From NCBI GenBank assembly GCA_022376515.1, contig WTXI01000143.1, forward strand, positions 31,516 through 95,515: a DNA stretch of 64,000 bases, read 5' to 3'. A program made the translations under genes and the position numbers. Source of the stretch: Lactifluus volemus. Lineage: Eukaryota; Basidiomycota; Agaricomycetes; Russulales; Russulaceae. A model generated the notes under the pieces. It saw only the letters and a program-made list of their open reading frames with translations. It did not search any database and was not told the origin of the DNA. Position 1 is the first letter of the stretch, and the number at the start of each line of letters is the position of its first letter. Positions 47,000-58,272 of the stretch are shown here, piece by piece.

Positions 47000-48345
47000 T
47001 GAGAAATCTCTGCCAGAACCGAATGGAGGGGAGCAGAAATATTCCAATTTGACACCGAGCAAAAGAAAATAAAAAGAAAAGATCACGTCTGTCAGTTTTC
47101 CCGTAAGGTCACGGTCCACCAACCTGCTGACACGTTCGCAAGAGCGTTTAGCACGACCGCCATGCTTGCGCATCTGACGGGGCTATTCGAATGAAAGCCT
47201 GCGTCGCAAATAATGGAAAATGAGAGGATGACGGTCAATGCGTCCACGACCTGACGCCACATGAGGCGAGATCAGCAGACTCTGGACTCTTCTGGTGGCT
47301 GCAAGTCGCCTGAGCGTCATTTTCCCCATGAGAGACGATGTACAGTAGAAGCGCAAGAGCTGGACAGGGTCCAATACCCCCTTTTCGCGGCACACACAAA
47401 GTCGCACAGTTCGAGGTAGAAGCGGGCCTGCTCCAGGCTCGCGGGGATCTGCCTTGGCGCGAGGTCCTTCCTGAGCGAAAACATAGCCTGCGCAAGAAAC
47501 ACTTGCAGGAGCTCGTTGACGCGTCGAGTCGGACGGCCACTTTTAAAGGAGGGTAGGGACACCAAATGTCCCTCGTAATCTTTGAGGCGTCGGCGCCACC
47601 AAATTTGGACACCGCCTGCGCGAAACCCCCGTAACTCTCTCGTCAGCGCCAGAAGCAAGTTGATCAGGAACGACGGATCTCTCTCACCTTGAGGAGGGTG
47701 TCTATCAGCGCTTGTTCTTGCTCCACGCAGCTGTCCCCTTGACCTTCGTCAGGAGGGGCCTCCGCGCCTCTTCCGCGAGGAACGCCACGACTAGCGTGCG
47801 TAGCCGCTCCCGAGTGACCTTGACCTCGTCTTCCATGGGTTCGTCTGGAGGAACGATTTGATCGCAGAGGATGCTCAGCGTAATCTTGGAGTCCAATTCA
47901 AGGTGCTGGATAATCGTAGTCTTGACCACCGCAACCTCTGCAGGTTCATCTGATGAAAAAGGAACAAAAAAGGAGGTTAGAGGAAACCATCGATGAATTG
48001 AGATGCAATTGTTTTTCCGTCGGGAGGGAAAAGAAAGCTAGGAGAATGTGGCACCCACCGCTCTGCAGTAACTGCACCAAGCCGTCCACATTCCTCTCTA
48101 CCCATCTAGGGTGCTCCTCTGGCATTCGAAAAATGCCTTTGTATCCTTCAATCCGCATCTGGGAGATGAAGCGGGGAGAGGGAAATCAGGTTTTCTTGGG
48201 ATTGGATAGAATAGCGTGTGGCGAGCGACAAACATTTGGATGCTGGTCTTCACAAAGGTCGTATATAGCGTTGATAGCATCTTCCTCAAGATCAGGAAAT
48301 GGATGGGTGTGCGTGTATATGTGTGCATGCAACGTATGACGGGAT
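47000..48345 (-). pseudogene. API5-like HEAT-repeat fragment, copy 3
   Basis: This is the most complete copy at the 5' end. The first piece reads FPDLEEDAINAIYDLCEDQH (48.29 kb) and splices toward RIEGYKGIFRMPEEHPRWV (48.15 kb). The second exon begins after a CATCAG acceptor as DEPAEVAVVKT, then STILCDQ-type sequence with IVPPDEPMEDE. Further exons read RPTRRVNELLQVFLAQAM and QARFYLELCDFVC. The DLCEDQ-RIEGYKxI-VQLLQS run is the main reason for the API5 call. Frameshifts occur near 47.4 and 47.7 kb. Confidence 0.58.
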
Positions 48346-48636
48346 GAGTGACAAGTGACAAGTGAACATCGCTCAGCGCGACCAAACAACTCAGCAGTTT
48401 CGCGTTCCTCTTGTTGAAATATGAGCCCAGAGGCAAAAGCCTTTTTATTGCAATGTACAGAAGGTACAACTTTTATATCCCCCAAGGGGGGGATTGGACA
48501 TGTATATATGTGTATGTACATGTATAAAGCCTTCTAGATGGTTCAAGAAAAGGGCTTTAAGTAGTAAATGGTATGCTAAAAGGGGGCAGAAGAGCACCCA
48601 TAAGTAGCAGAAAGTGTACTGTAAAGTGCTATATTA

Positions 48637-49433
48637 GGGTAGTTCAAAGCTGGGCACATACGCATAACGCGTTTCGCATACCGCATACGAAGTTAGTTAC
48701 ATAACATAAAATTGAGAGTCCGCTTGTCACACAGGCCAGAACAATGAAAGAGGCATGTTGCCGCAGTTGAGTTTTAATACTAATATGGGAACCTTAACCA
48801 CAGTCATAAAATTGAAATGTGTCCATATAAGGTAGGTGCTGCTTTGTTATAGCCGGGTTTCAGAGCACGTATGTAATCATCACTACATTGCTAGATCTGG
48901 TTCTGGTGATCGCGATAACAACTCTCAATCAAAAAAAGGGTGATGTGCTCTCTGAATTCCCTTTATTGCATATATACATCATCAATTCTCCAACTTAGAC
49001 GTCAAGTAACTGTTTTATGTACAATAAGACAAGCTACATGTTATTTAATAAATTTGACACACACGGATTTGAACCCAGGCCACTCCCAAGACGGAAAAAT
49101 GCAGGTCGGACATTCTAACCGCTGATCCATGCTGCCGGGTATCCGGCGCAATATCTGTTGTATAAATCTACAAGTTTTAGCGCTACCAGAAGAAAGTGGG
49201 AACCCCACTCTGATGACTAACATGAAACCGAAATCAGCCATATATGGATGTGTGCATAAATATGAGATTTCAATGACTAGGGTTGGGGAACTTGGGGTTT
49301 CCTTGCTGCCAGGGCTGAGTTTTGCGTCATCTGGCCTGAGTGACAAGCGGACTCTCAATTTTATGTTATGTAACTAACTCTGTATGCGGTATGCGAAACG
49401 CGTTATGCGTATGCGCCCAGCTTTGAACTACCC
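48637..49433. mobile_element. 797-bp MITE with about 100-bp terminal inverted repeats
   Basis: The left end GGGTAGTTCAAAGCTGGGC and the right end, its inverse, form inverted repeats running about 100 bp inward (to about 48740 and from about 49330) with few mismatches. A perfect 5-bp target duplication TATTA (48632-48636 and 49434-49438) flanks it. It has no coding capacity, so it is a non-autonomous DNA transposon. Superfamily is not assigned. It sits inside the solo LTR. Confidence 0.88.
49060..49147 (-). other. tRNA-like (SINE-type) Pol III promoter inside the MITE
   Basis: On the minus strand an A-box-like TGGATCAGCGGTTAGAATG (49129-49111) is followed about 35 nt later by a perfect B-box-like GGTTCAAATCC (49075-49065). 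This is the arrangement of a tRNA gene or tRNA-derived SINE head. No proper acceptor stem closes it, so it is not a functional tRNA. It lies in the centre of the MITE. Confidence 0.55.
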
Positions 49434-49549
49434 TATTAAATAGCCAAATCTGGAGTCATTTACCTCGGCCGAAATTCCTGTCTCGCTCGGAGTTGATTTC
49501 CAACATCTCTCTTCCCCGCTCTAAGGAACGATAAGAGATTTGATTATTA

Positions 49550-50160
49550 AAATACGTACCACCCTATTCGGTTGTTTTTGCGACTTCTCAAACTCGATCA
49601 GAGAAGAGCTTGTACGTGTCAACGTGCATACACGTGATCCACTTTCCTGTTCATGGCCTCCATCCTTAAGACTGGCACCACCCCTCCGGTTCGTTGGCCC
49701 GTGTCCTACAGGCCTCAAGATTGCAGGTGACATGTCCATCAAACTATCCGCATACATCTCTGATGGCAATCCCGTCCTCATGGCTAGCTGCTTACAGTCT
49801 GCTTGCTGTCCGAGACAGCTCTCATTTTTGACGTGTGGGTCCGCTAGGCCGTAACTTTGACTTTCTATGCTCCGAGCACTTCGTTCACTGATATCTCAAC
49901 GAAGATGTGTTCTCAGAAACTTGGGGGCCACATGGCGCGTTTCATAAGCCTTTAGAAGAATAAGGGTTGGCTCTGCGGAAGGGTAGGAAGGAGAGGAGCG
50001 CTAGGTGCGTGGTGCCACCACTCATTTCTTCTGCGGTCACCCTTACCTTTCGTTCCTCTAGCCACTCGATTGTTAATTCCTGATGTCGTCGTCGAGTCGT
50101 CCAAATAAAAATTGCAGTTGTCGCACTGACACGTACACGATACGCTCTTTGTCGATTCTG
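49550..50160. repeat. Block S, copy
   Basis: This is nearly collinear with 60050-60600. Shared stretches are cgtgtcaacgtgcatacacg, ttgcaggtgacatgtccatc, and ctagccactcgattgttaat. It lies between the LTR insertion and the F block of NLR C. Confidence 0.65.
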
Positions 50161-50169
50161 TACCGCACG

Positions 50170-50874
50170 TAGATTGTACTCCATGACACTAACACTTGGC
50201 GTCCCTCAACATTCTGATGCTATTGCCTCAAGAGCACCCGTTGGAGCTGCCGCCGCAGGCGGCTCGCCAGTGTGGCCACAGAACTGCGTGATACATGGAA
50301 GAACTGGCTCGGGCGCAGTGCAATTCGCCCCTCAAATAATCAATATACAAGACGGCTAAGGATTGAACCTTGCTCACCTTTTTCCATGCAGGGCTTCTAG
50401 AGTGGACCAGATCCGAGACTTGGGAGTGGACAACTAAGTGTTATTGGTTAGCATGGCGAAAGTTGGGTCACTGTAAGCATATCAATCTTACACCGTTGTA
50501 TCTCTGGATGTTTTTGGACAGCTACAGTATCTTCCGCAAGCCGGAAAATATTGCCTCGGACAAAATACTCGGTGCTCTCAGCCACTTCAGCGCGAAAGAG
50601 GGAACCTGAGCAAGAGACAAAACCCGGTCCATCTGAGACTGAGAGATTTTGGACAATGGTCCAAGTACTCCGCGGAAAGTCAGTAAACTGAGAACAAGCG
50701 TCTAACCGCTTTACGAATGTCGTGGGTTTTAATGCAATGACCCAAATGCTAGGACCTGATCTAATATTGAAAAGACGACTCTACTGATCAAATTGATCAA
50801 ACCTCACACAGTACTCGCTGGTGCTAACTGGATTCGAAAGATACACTAACCGGAGTTTTCATATATACCTGTAA
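50170..50874. repeat. 3'-flank block F of NLR C
   Basis: This follows the NLR C stop codon. It is close to 60640-61300 (for example attgcctcaagagcacccgt and ttggagctgccgccgcaggc) and more distant from the F blocks of A and B. Confidence 0.6.
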
Positions 50875-53800
50875 CTATTTAGGTGACCTGTGAACGTATA
50901 CCATAGACCAATTTAATCCATACACAAATTTTGAGAGATCTACCTCCGTTCTATCCTTGCCAGCAACCCAGACTGTGTTGGCTTTATGAATGTATGGACG
51001 GTGAACGGGAGGGATCCACAATAGGAGTTCCTTATCTTCTCCATACATCCATCCATCACTATTGACCGGGAACTTCTCCATGAAGTGATCTTTCTCTGCT
51101 CTGAGCTTCCCTACATGAATCGCGTCATCTCGTAAGGTTGAGGCGATAAGCTGCCCATTCAGAGTAGACGCACCAGAATTGGTTGATTGAGTGAGTCCGG
51201 TAGACGAGCTCGCAACATCCTGTTTTGTTGTGGCATCCCACATGCGAATTGTGCAATCATCCGATGCTGAAACGACCTGCTGCCCGTCTGGTGAGAATGT
51301 GGCAAAGCGGGCCCACTCAGTATGTCCAATAAATGGGCCTGCTATGGCCACCCCTGTTGCAGAGTCCCACAAGCGAATCGTGCGGTCATCCGAGGCAGAC
51401 ACAATGCACCGCCCGTCCGGTGAAAATCCAACGGTCCTAACGGAATCCGCGTGTCCAGTAAATGGGCCTACTAGCACTTGTCCTGACGCAGAACCCCACA
51501 CACGAATCGTGCCATCGAACGAGGCTGAGGCAAGTCGCTGCCCGTCAGGTGAAAATGCAACAAATGTGACCCCTTCAGTGTGACCAGTAAACGGGCCTGC
51601 TACGGCCTCTCCTGTCGCAGCATCCCATACAATCATGCCATCATCCGAGGCAGACGCGATGCGCTTCCCGTCCGGCGAGAATGCAACAGAGCAGACACCC
51701 TCAGTGTGTCCAGTACAGGGGCCCACTACAACTTCTCCAGTTATGGCATCCCACACACGAATCGTGCGATCTTCCGAGCTCGACGCGATGCGTTGTCCGT
51801 CCGGCGAGAATGCAACAGAGTAGACAATATCGGTATGTCCGGTAAACGGGCCCGCTGCAATATTCCCTGTCATGGTATCCCACACACGAATCGTGCGATC
51901 TCCCGAGGCCGAGGCGACCCGCTTCCCTTCGGGCGAGAAAGCAACAAAAATGACCCAATCGGTGTGACCAGTAAACGGACCTGCTGTGAGCTCTCCTGTT
52001 GCGGCATCCCACACACAAACTGTGCAATCTGCAGAGGCCGAGGCTATCAGTTGCCCCTCTGGTGAGATTGCAACAGTAAAGATCGATTGGGTATGTCCAG
52101 TAACTGAACCTCTTGCCTCTCCTTTTCTGGGATGCCATACGCAGACTGTGTGATCGTACGAGGCCGATGCAATGCGCTCCCCGTCCGGAGAGAGTGCAAC
52201 GGAAGATATCGTGTCGGTATGTCCAGTTAATGGTCCTGCTACGATCTGCCCTGTTGCCGAGTCCCAAACGCAAATCGTGCAATCTGTCGAGGCGGAGGTG
52301 ATGCATTTCCCGTCCGGAAAAAATGCAATAGAGTAGATAGAACCGGCGTGTCCAATAAACGGGCCTGCTACGACCTCTCCTGTTGCGGAATCCCACATAC
52401 GAATCGTGCGATCATCAGAGGCCGAAGCGACGCGCTTCCCATCCGGTGAGAATACCACACAGTCAACCCGGTCGGTGTGTCCAGTAAACGGGCCCGCTAC
52501 GACCTCTCCGGTTGCAGCATCCCACATGCGAATCGTGCAATCTTTAGAAGCAGAGGCGATACGTTGCCCGTCTCTTGAGAATGTAACACAAAAGACCTGG
52601 TCGATGTGTCCAATAAACGGGCCTGCTACGACCTCTCCAGTTGCGGCATCCCAAACACGGATAGTGCGATCGTCGGAGGCAGAGGCGATGTGTTTCCCGT
52701 TCGGTGAGAATTCCACGCATCTAATCCAACCCGTGTGTCCAGTAAATGGTCCCGCTACGACCTCTCCTGTTGCAGCATCCCACACCCGAATCGTGCAGTC
52801 CTCCGAGGCCGAGGCGATGCGTTTCCCGTCAGGCGAAAATGCGACAGAGAACACATCTTTGCTGTGTCCAGTAAAAGGCCCCGCTACAATTTCCCCTGTT
52901 GTAGCATCCCACACCCGAATCGTGCAATCTCGCGAGGCTGATGCGATCCGTTGCCCATCTGGTGAGAATACAACAGACTCGACGACTCCGTCATGCGCTT
53001 GAATTGTCATTTCCAATGCTGGCCAATCAGACAACTGTCCTCGCTTCAAAAACAATGTGTGGGGGAATTGGTGAAGATGGCGCTCGACGATGCGGGAAGA
53101 GGATGGCGCGAAAGGGAGAGCAGATATATATATATGCGGGACGCTTCTTGATATCGCCATCCCGAAATACCGTACGAAAGCGAACGCATCATCCACAAAG
53201 AAGGACAGATTCTCAACCTCTGGTTGGAATGATTGCTATACCTAATAGTTACTACATGAGGAACAACCATGATAAGAGCCACCTACTTTCTGCTGATCAG
53301 ACCGCAACCATGTGTTCAGAGATCCCAATGCTCGTGATGCAAGACTGACGCTGTTCTTGATGCTGAGCACTTCCAGCCAAAAAAGGAATCTAGTCTCGAA
53401 CAGCGATCGAAGTATTGGAAAGAGGTCCTGTTCGATACCAAGGCGTTCTAAATGATCTCCCCAGAAAACGCACGCATATGATAGAGCAGGTGGAATATAT
53501 TTGGAAATTCGAGATTCGAGATCTGGCACGTCCCTGTTAGCAAGGTATGACGTTTCCAGTTTGCAAATGTTGAATTTGAGGTCATTGAGCATTAATCCAA
53601 GGCAGGAATATGCCAGCTGACGGTGAGCCCTGCCAAGGTCGATATGATATGTCCCACTCCTCTCATTGGCAAGGAAGTCACGAAATGAGGTATGGAGAGG
53701 AACGATCGGGAGGGTGTCGTCGGATGAGGTCACATTACTGAGCAGTGAGCCAAGGTGACGGAGCATCTCAGCAACGCAATCAGAATCCTCAGGATCAGAA

Positions 53801-56573
53801 TCGTCTGGATCAGAGTCCTCGGGATCAGGAACCTCGAGGTCATCCTTGGGTGCATGTTGTCGCAGAATAGTCAATGAACGGATGGAAAGCGGCATCATTG
53901 CAGCGAAAAGCTGTCCCATCACAGACCGAAATAGTGTCCGTGCCTCAACCGGTTCGAAGTATGCTTCCAGGACTTCTCTGTAAAGCTGGTCCAACGGATC
54001 ACGTCCATCGCGACCTCGTGAGTGTCCCAACAGACGCTGTATCACCTTTTTCCTGTTAAATCCAAAGCTAGGAGGAGGATTATTTATCAGCCCGCATGCA
54101 ACGGCTGCCCACTGAAACAACCCTTCTGCCGCCTTTGCCAGTTTGATACCATGTCGTTTGAACAAATCTAAGGGGAGCTCGTTCTCGAGATATAAGCGAA
54201 TATCTTGCTCCGTCTTGGAAGCCAGTTTATGATCGTCCATGTAGAGGGTGCGCACGGACAGCGTATCACCAAATACATGTTCGATTCTATTTTCCGGCCT
54301 TGAGGTGATGAGGATGCGAAAGTTCGAAGGCAACTCGAACAGATGTTCGGCAAGAAATTTGGGTAATCCGCTTTGGCCAGTTGCATCACCGCTCTCATCC
54401 AATGCGTCGATCACAATAAGGATTGGATCCCCAAGCTGAAGGTTCTTGACTGGTTCAAGAAGGAGGCGTTCGAAAAGTGTATGATAGTGTCGAGTATTAC
54501 AAAGAGATGGATCATTCTTCAGCACCCTCCCGAGGGCGAGTTTGAATGGAGGATAGCGATTGGAGAGATCGCGAGCAAGCGTCGTGAACAGCTGGTGAGC
54601 CTCGTCCTTGGAGCCCTCCTTCCGTAGAAAAGCGAAGTAAGAGCCGAGATTCTTGTTTTCTAACCGACGGGCGACTTCATGTGCAATCGATGACTTGCCT
54701 GTGCCGGCCTGGCCTAGAAGCACGAGCCCACGTTGAGATTCTCGATTCTCGACCCAGTTGATGATATGGTCCAGGAAGTCTTCTCGTGTGCCTGGAAGAC
54801 AGCGCCTGTCATCCCCAAATCGCCAGCCTCCTTTATAAGGCAATTCTTTGATTCTTGCGTCCAATTCTTTGTGCCTCACATCAGCTGAATCGACGATCAA
54901 TGAACATAAAGACTACGCACCAGATTCCAGCAGTGCCAGCACGGCACCCCCGGTGATAACAGCAGCACCCGCGAGGAAATTATCTCGCAGCCGTGCGAGG
55001 TTCGTGCGGTACTCGTCAATTTTCCCGTCAACCTGCCGAACCACATTCTTCAAAGTCCGCTTTCCTAAATCGAATCTTTATTATAAGGAATCACCACAGA
55101 GAGGCCAACACGACGTACCAACTTGCACATCCTTTGCGTAGGATATGATGAATTTAGCACATTCCGAGACACACTCCAGCATCTCATCCAGGATCTTCGG
55201 TTGCGTAGACTCCGGGTCCATGTTCCTCAAAACGTCCGCCTTCTTCACAAAGTCAAACGCATCCAGAATTGCCTGAAGTAGTGTTCTGACGTTGTCGTCA
55301 CGCTTCAACTGGAGTAAAAAGGTCTGACAGGAGGTGAAAACAAATGTTGAACTATGGATATCCTCCGACAGAGCACGGGGACAAACCTCAGGAATCTTTG
55401 ACAGCAATTTCCATGCTAACTTGGCATGGGGGAACAACTGAACAGAACAAGTTAGTTTAGCAAGGGATACGCAAAAACCATGACGATGTTAGTCATACAT
55501 CAGCGATTGGGTCGACAGTGTCCATCACTTGCTTGAGAACAGCAATGGCTGTTTTCCATTCTTTGATCGTACCCATAGCTTCCGTGGCTTCCTCAGCACG
55601 ACCAAGAGTACGTGATATCTCCGCCTGGCTGCCTACTACCGGTCTCACAGGAGTATCGCCCTCAGTGGGAACTGGAATATCATGCTCCTGAAATAAAAGA
55701 GATAGGGACGCGGCAACTGCCGTGGGTTGCCGGTTTCATAATTGAATTTAATAGTAGGACGTACAGCACCTGTTTCAGCAAGCGAGTCGTCCAACCCTGT
55801 TGTCACAGGATTCGATGTATTGATTGCCGTAGTTAGAGCGGAACTCGCTTTCGTAGATACGTTGATCGTCAAGAGTGTATCCGGCTTCGTTGAGTTTCTA
55901 CTAGCTCCATCAGCGCTTCTGAGAGCAATATCATGTTCTACATGTAGGAGGCTCAGCAAGACGCATCAGTATAGATTCGAAGAAATAGACGAACCGCGTC
56001 GTGCATCACATATTATCTCCTCCTGCCCGAGAAGGATATCTTTCCGCATGGTCCTCTTTGCATAAAGAGATACTTCAATCCGAGAGAGCGGTGGTATGGC
56101 ACTGCACCGGAGTCAGTTGGACGTCGAAACGCATACGACACTTCTCACAATGTGTCGACTTTCTCGTTCCATTCGACGTGCTGAGCCACGCTTTGTAAAG
56201 ATCGTGTCACCCATGTTTTCTCCCCGTTGGTCACAGTAACGTAAAACCGTCTCTCTTTCCCCGGGAGGGATTTCAGAGGAGGGAGATTGTGTGCCCGGAG
56301 GACTGACAAAGGATAGAGTTCAGTACTTATCAGAGCAGCATCACTATATATACATACCAGTCACTTCGAGCTGGAGCATGTTCGGTGGTGTTTTGCTGAC
56401 TTGATCGCTGATCAAAGGTAGGTTTGTGAGCAGAAATCGAAATGAAACTGAATGGAAGTAAGTGATGTACTCGATTCCGGATATTTGAGGATCTGGGCTG
56501 CAGTGATGGTTAACATCGGGGGACACCGGGTGTGAGAGACTTTGACTAACAAGTTTGGTTGTGCGAGAGACAT
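50875..56573 (-). CDS. NLR C: C2-NACHT-14xWD40 protein, best preserved
   Basis: Exons placed by phase are 56573-56471, 56399-56358, 56302-56149, 56101 onward, one ending near 55503, 55437-55387, 55323-55119, 55064-53287 (with a short intron near 54890), and 53235-50875, for about 1,700 residues. An N-terminal C2 domain (LQLEVTVLRAHNLPPL, RRFYVTV, VSLYAKR, ILLGQEEI) probably binds membrane or lipid. A helical linker leads to NACHT, with Walker A GQAGTGKS, Walker B LIVIDALDESG, sensor ITSRPE and GLFQWAAVACG. Fourteen WD40 blades and a tail (DGWMYGEDKELLLWIPP) follow. Exon sizes 103, 42, 154 and 205 nt equal those of NLR B. The one doubtful point is a TAG after LLESGA. It is avoided only if a 36-nt intron (GTGCGT...TTCAG) is spliced, where B has 48 nt. 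If so, the gene is intact. Confidence 0.87.
51180..53000 (-). repeat. 14 WD40 repeats of NLR C
   Basis: There are fourteen blades of about 43 residues. Blade 7 is a degenerate 42-residue unit (HPRKGEARGSVTGHT) and blade 11 lacks one residue (DDGMIVWDA). Within the gene, blades are far more alike than usual for WD40 proteins, so the array arose by recent internal duplication, but each blade matches its positional partner in B and D best. Confidence 0.9.
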
Positions 56574-56659
56574 CGTAGATCGAAGTGAGAAGTTGAGATT
56601 GAGGATAACCACTCGCGTGCACCTGGCCACGGGCGCTTCGTGTTGGGAACAAACAACCA

Positions 56660-57630
56660 AACAACGGTCAGAAAAAGGCGCTGGTGATATGGCCGGTGGT
56701 GAGTACTACTATTACCGTGACTATCTCCATTACACGGGACTTTGTCTGTGGAGGATGATGACATTCGTAAACGTGCGTACTAGTACTAGTAGCCAACAGA
56801 ACGCAATGGTGTAAGCTCGTAAGCTCAGGCTTATTCGGGTCGTGGGTTTGAAATTTAGATATATGCACAACCGACTCGCACACCCGCGACATTGCGAGGT
56901 TGAAGCGACATCTCAACCAATTGTTGACAAATCGTGGTATACAAGCAGCAGAAGGCACATAGCAAGGAATAAAAGGCACGAGATATGAATGCAATCGGTG
57001 CATGACAGCCAACTCGTACACGATGACGATGTGCTCCCCAGTAGGACCCTGAACGAATCATTAACGAATCCTACGTCCCATTCCCCTGTATCCTTTCAAG
57101 CAGAGAACGTGAATGCAACCCCGCAGCCCCTTTGATATTGAGCCCTAGCGAAAATTCGGGGCATCCCTCACCTTGGCGAATCCGAGGACTAAGCTTGGAG
57201 CGCCGATGAGGGCTTTGCGTTCGATGCCTGTCGACCGCGCGGCCCTGGTGAAAGACGTTGCACATTTCCCAGTACAGTAACAGTGACGTTGTCAGTGGTC
57301 GTCCTCAGCCGCTTCGTCTGAAGGCCGTCTTCCGCTCCGCTTCCGGGGCTAGACGCACCCGAGCCCGCAGAATGCAAAGAGGAGTCCCTGCGCTGACGTC
57401 GTTGCCGTGGATGTTGTCCCCTGATAGATAGCCTCTGCGCTCCCTCCCATTCCTGCGGTACAGTTGATTCCTCTTCCTCAACATTTCATTTATTCGGAAT
57501 TACGTCAGCAGGGAGGTGGATTTCTGGAACTGGGAGTGGCGAGGGCAATGTTTTTACAGGAAGCGTGGACGGTTGAGGGACTGGGTGGGTCAACGACTAG
57601 CAAGGCGAACAGCAAGCAACTGGTGACCGA
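56660..57630 (-). repeat. Block X, copy 6
   Basis: This contains the MHRLHSYL start near 57.0 kb, SAGSGASSPGSGAEDG near 57.35 kb and the tcaacatttcatttattcgg stretch. It lies just upstream of NLR C, as copy 3 does for NLR B. Confidence 0.55.
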
Positions 57631-58169
57631 GGCCAGGACAAAAAAGAAAACAGCTGACCATGCTGAGATCCCCTACCCGTTTGGACTCTGGGTTCTGCTT
57701 TTCATTAGCGAGCTGAGCGATCTCAACCCGAGCCGAGTGGAGGGGATTTCGATTTGCTTTTCCTTCCTCTGGTGACCAAGGAAAAGAAAAGAAAAAGAAA
57801 AGATCACGTCTGTGTATTTTCCTGTCAGGTTACTCCAACCTGCTGGCCGCCACGCTTGCACGTCTGACGGGGCTATTTAGATAAGAAACTGCATCGCAAA
57901 AGAAAGAAGTGAGAGGTGGTGGCCGCTGTGTCGGACGAACGTACCTGAGGGACGGCGGCCAACGCTTCCACGACCTGACACCGCACCGAGGCGAGTTCAG
58001 CAGACTCTGGACTCTTTTGGTGGCTGCAAGACGAGAGCTTGCGCGAGATGGACGATGAAGAACAATCGCGCGTCTTCAGATAGTCGTCCGAGAGTGGATT
58101 TTCTCATGAGAGACAGTGTGAAGTAGATGCGCAACAGCTGGACAGGGTCCGACACCCCCTTTTCACTGT

Positions 58170-58213
58170 CAGGTGGACCTCTCACTTCGCCCAGGTGGAC
58201 CTCTCACTTCGCC
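58170..58213. repeat. 22-bp direct tandem repeat
   Basis: Two exact adjacent copies (58170-58191 and 58192-58213) begin with caggtggacctctcacttcg. They lie at the edge of the inserted DNA in API5-like copy 4. Confidence 0.85.
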
Positions 58214-58272
58214 CTGATGTCGATGGAGCAGGTTAGACTCTGATTACTCCATATTTCATATTTCCTTAAGTA

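Larger units (their letters stand above)
48413..49505 (-). mobile_element. Solo LTR (copia-like), interrupted by a MITE
   Basis: The sequence starts TGTTGAAATATG and ends TTTCCAACA, the usual TGTTG...CAACA retrotransposon LTR ends. Read on the minus strand it has a TATA-like GATATAAAAG and, downstream, a poly(A)-like AATAAAAAGG near its 3' end, which fits LTR polarity. The neighbouring API5/S arrangement continues uninterrupted on either side, so this is an insertion. Flanks cctct and tctct would be an imperfect 5-bp target duplication. Without the nested MITE the LTR is about 290 bp. No internal retrotransposon genes are present, hence solo. Confidence 0.75.

Noticed and set aside
49060..49147. 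Functional tRNA gene inside the MITE
   Set aside because: A-box and B-box are present, but no paired acceptor stem or clear anticodon arm could be drawn. A tRNA-derived promoter head is the better reading.
48413..49505. Full-length LTR retrotransposon
   Set aside because: Only one LTR is present and no gag/pol coding sequence lies nearby.
51191..53002. Long plus-strand open frames of 120-200 codons opposite the WD40 exons (also at 24-25.5, 35-37 and 61.5-63.3 kb)
   Set aside because: They are antisense shadows of the 129-nt WD40 unit. The repeat length is a multiple of three, so a stop-free antisense frame is repeated with it. They have no introns, starts or family matches of their own.
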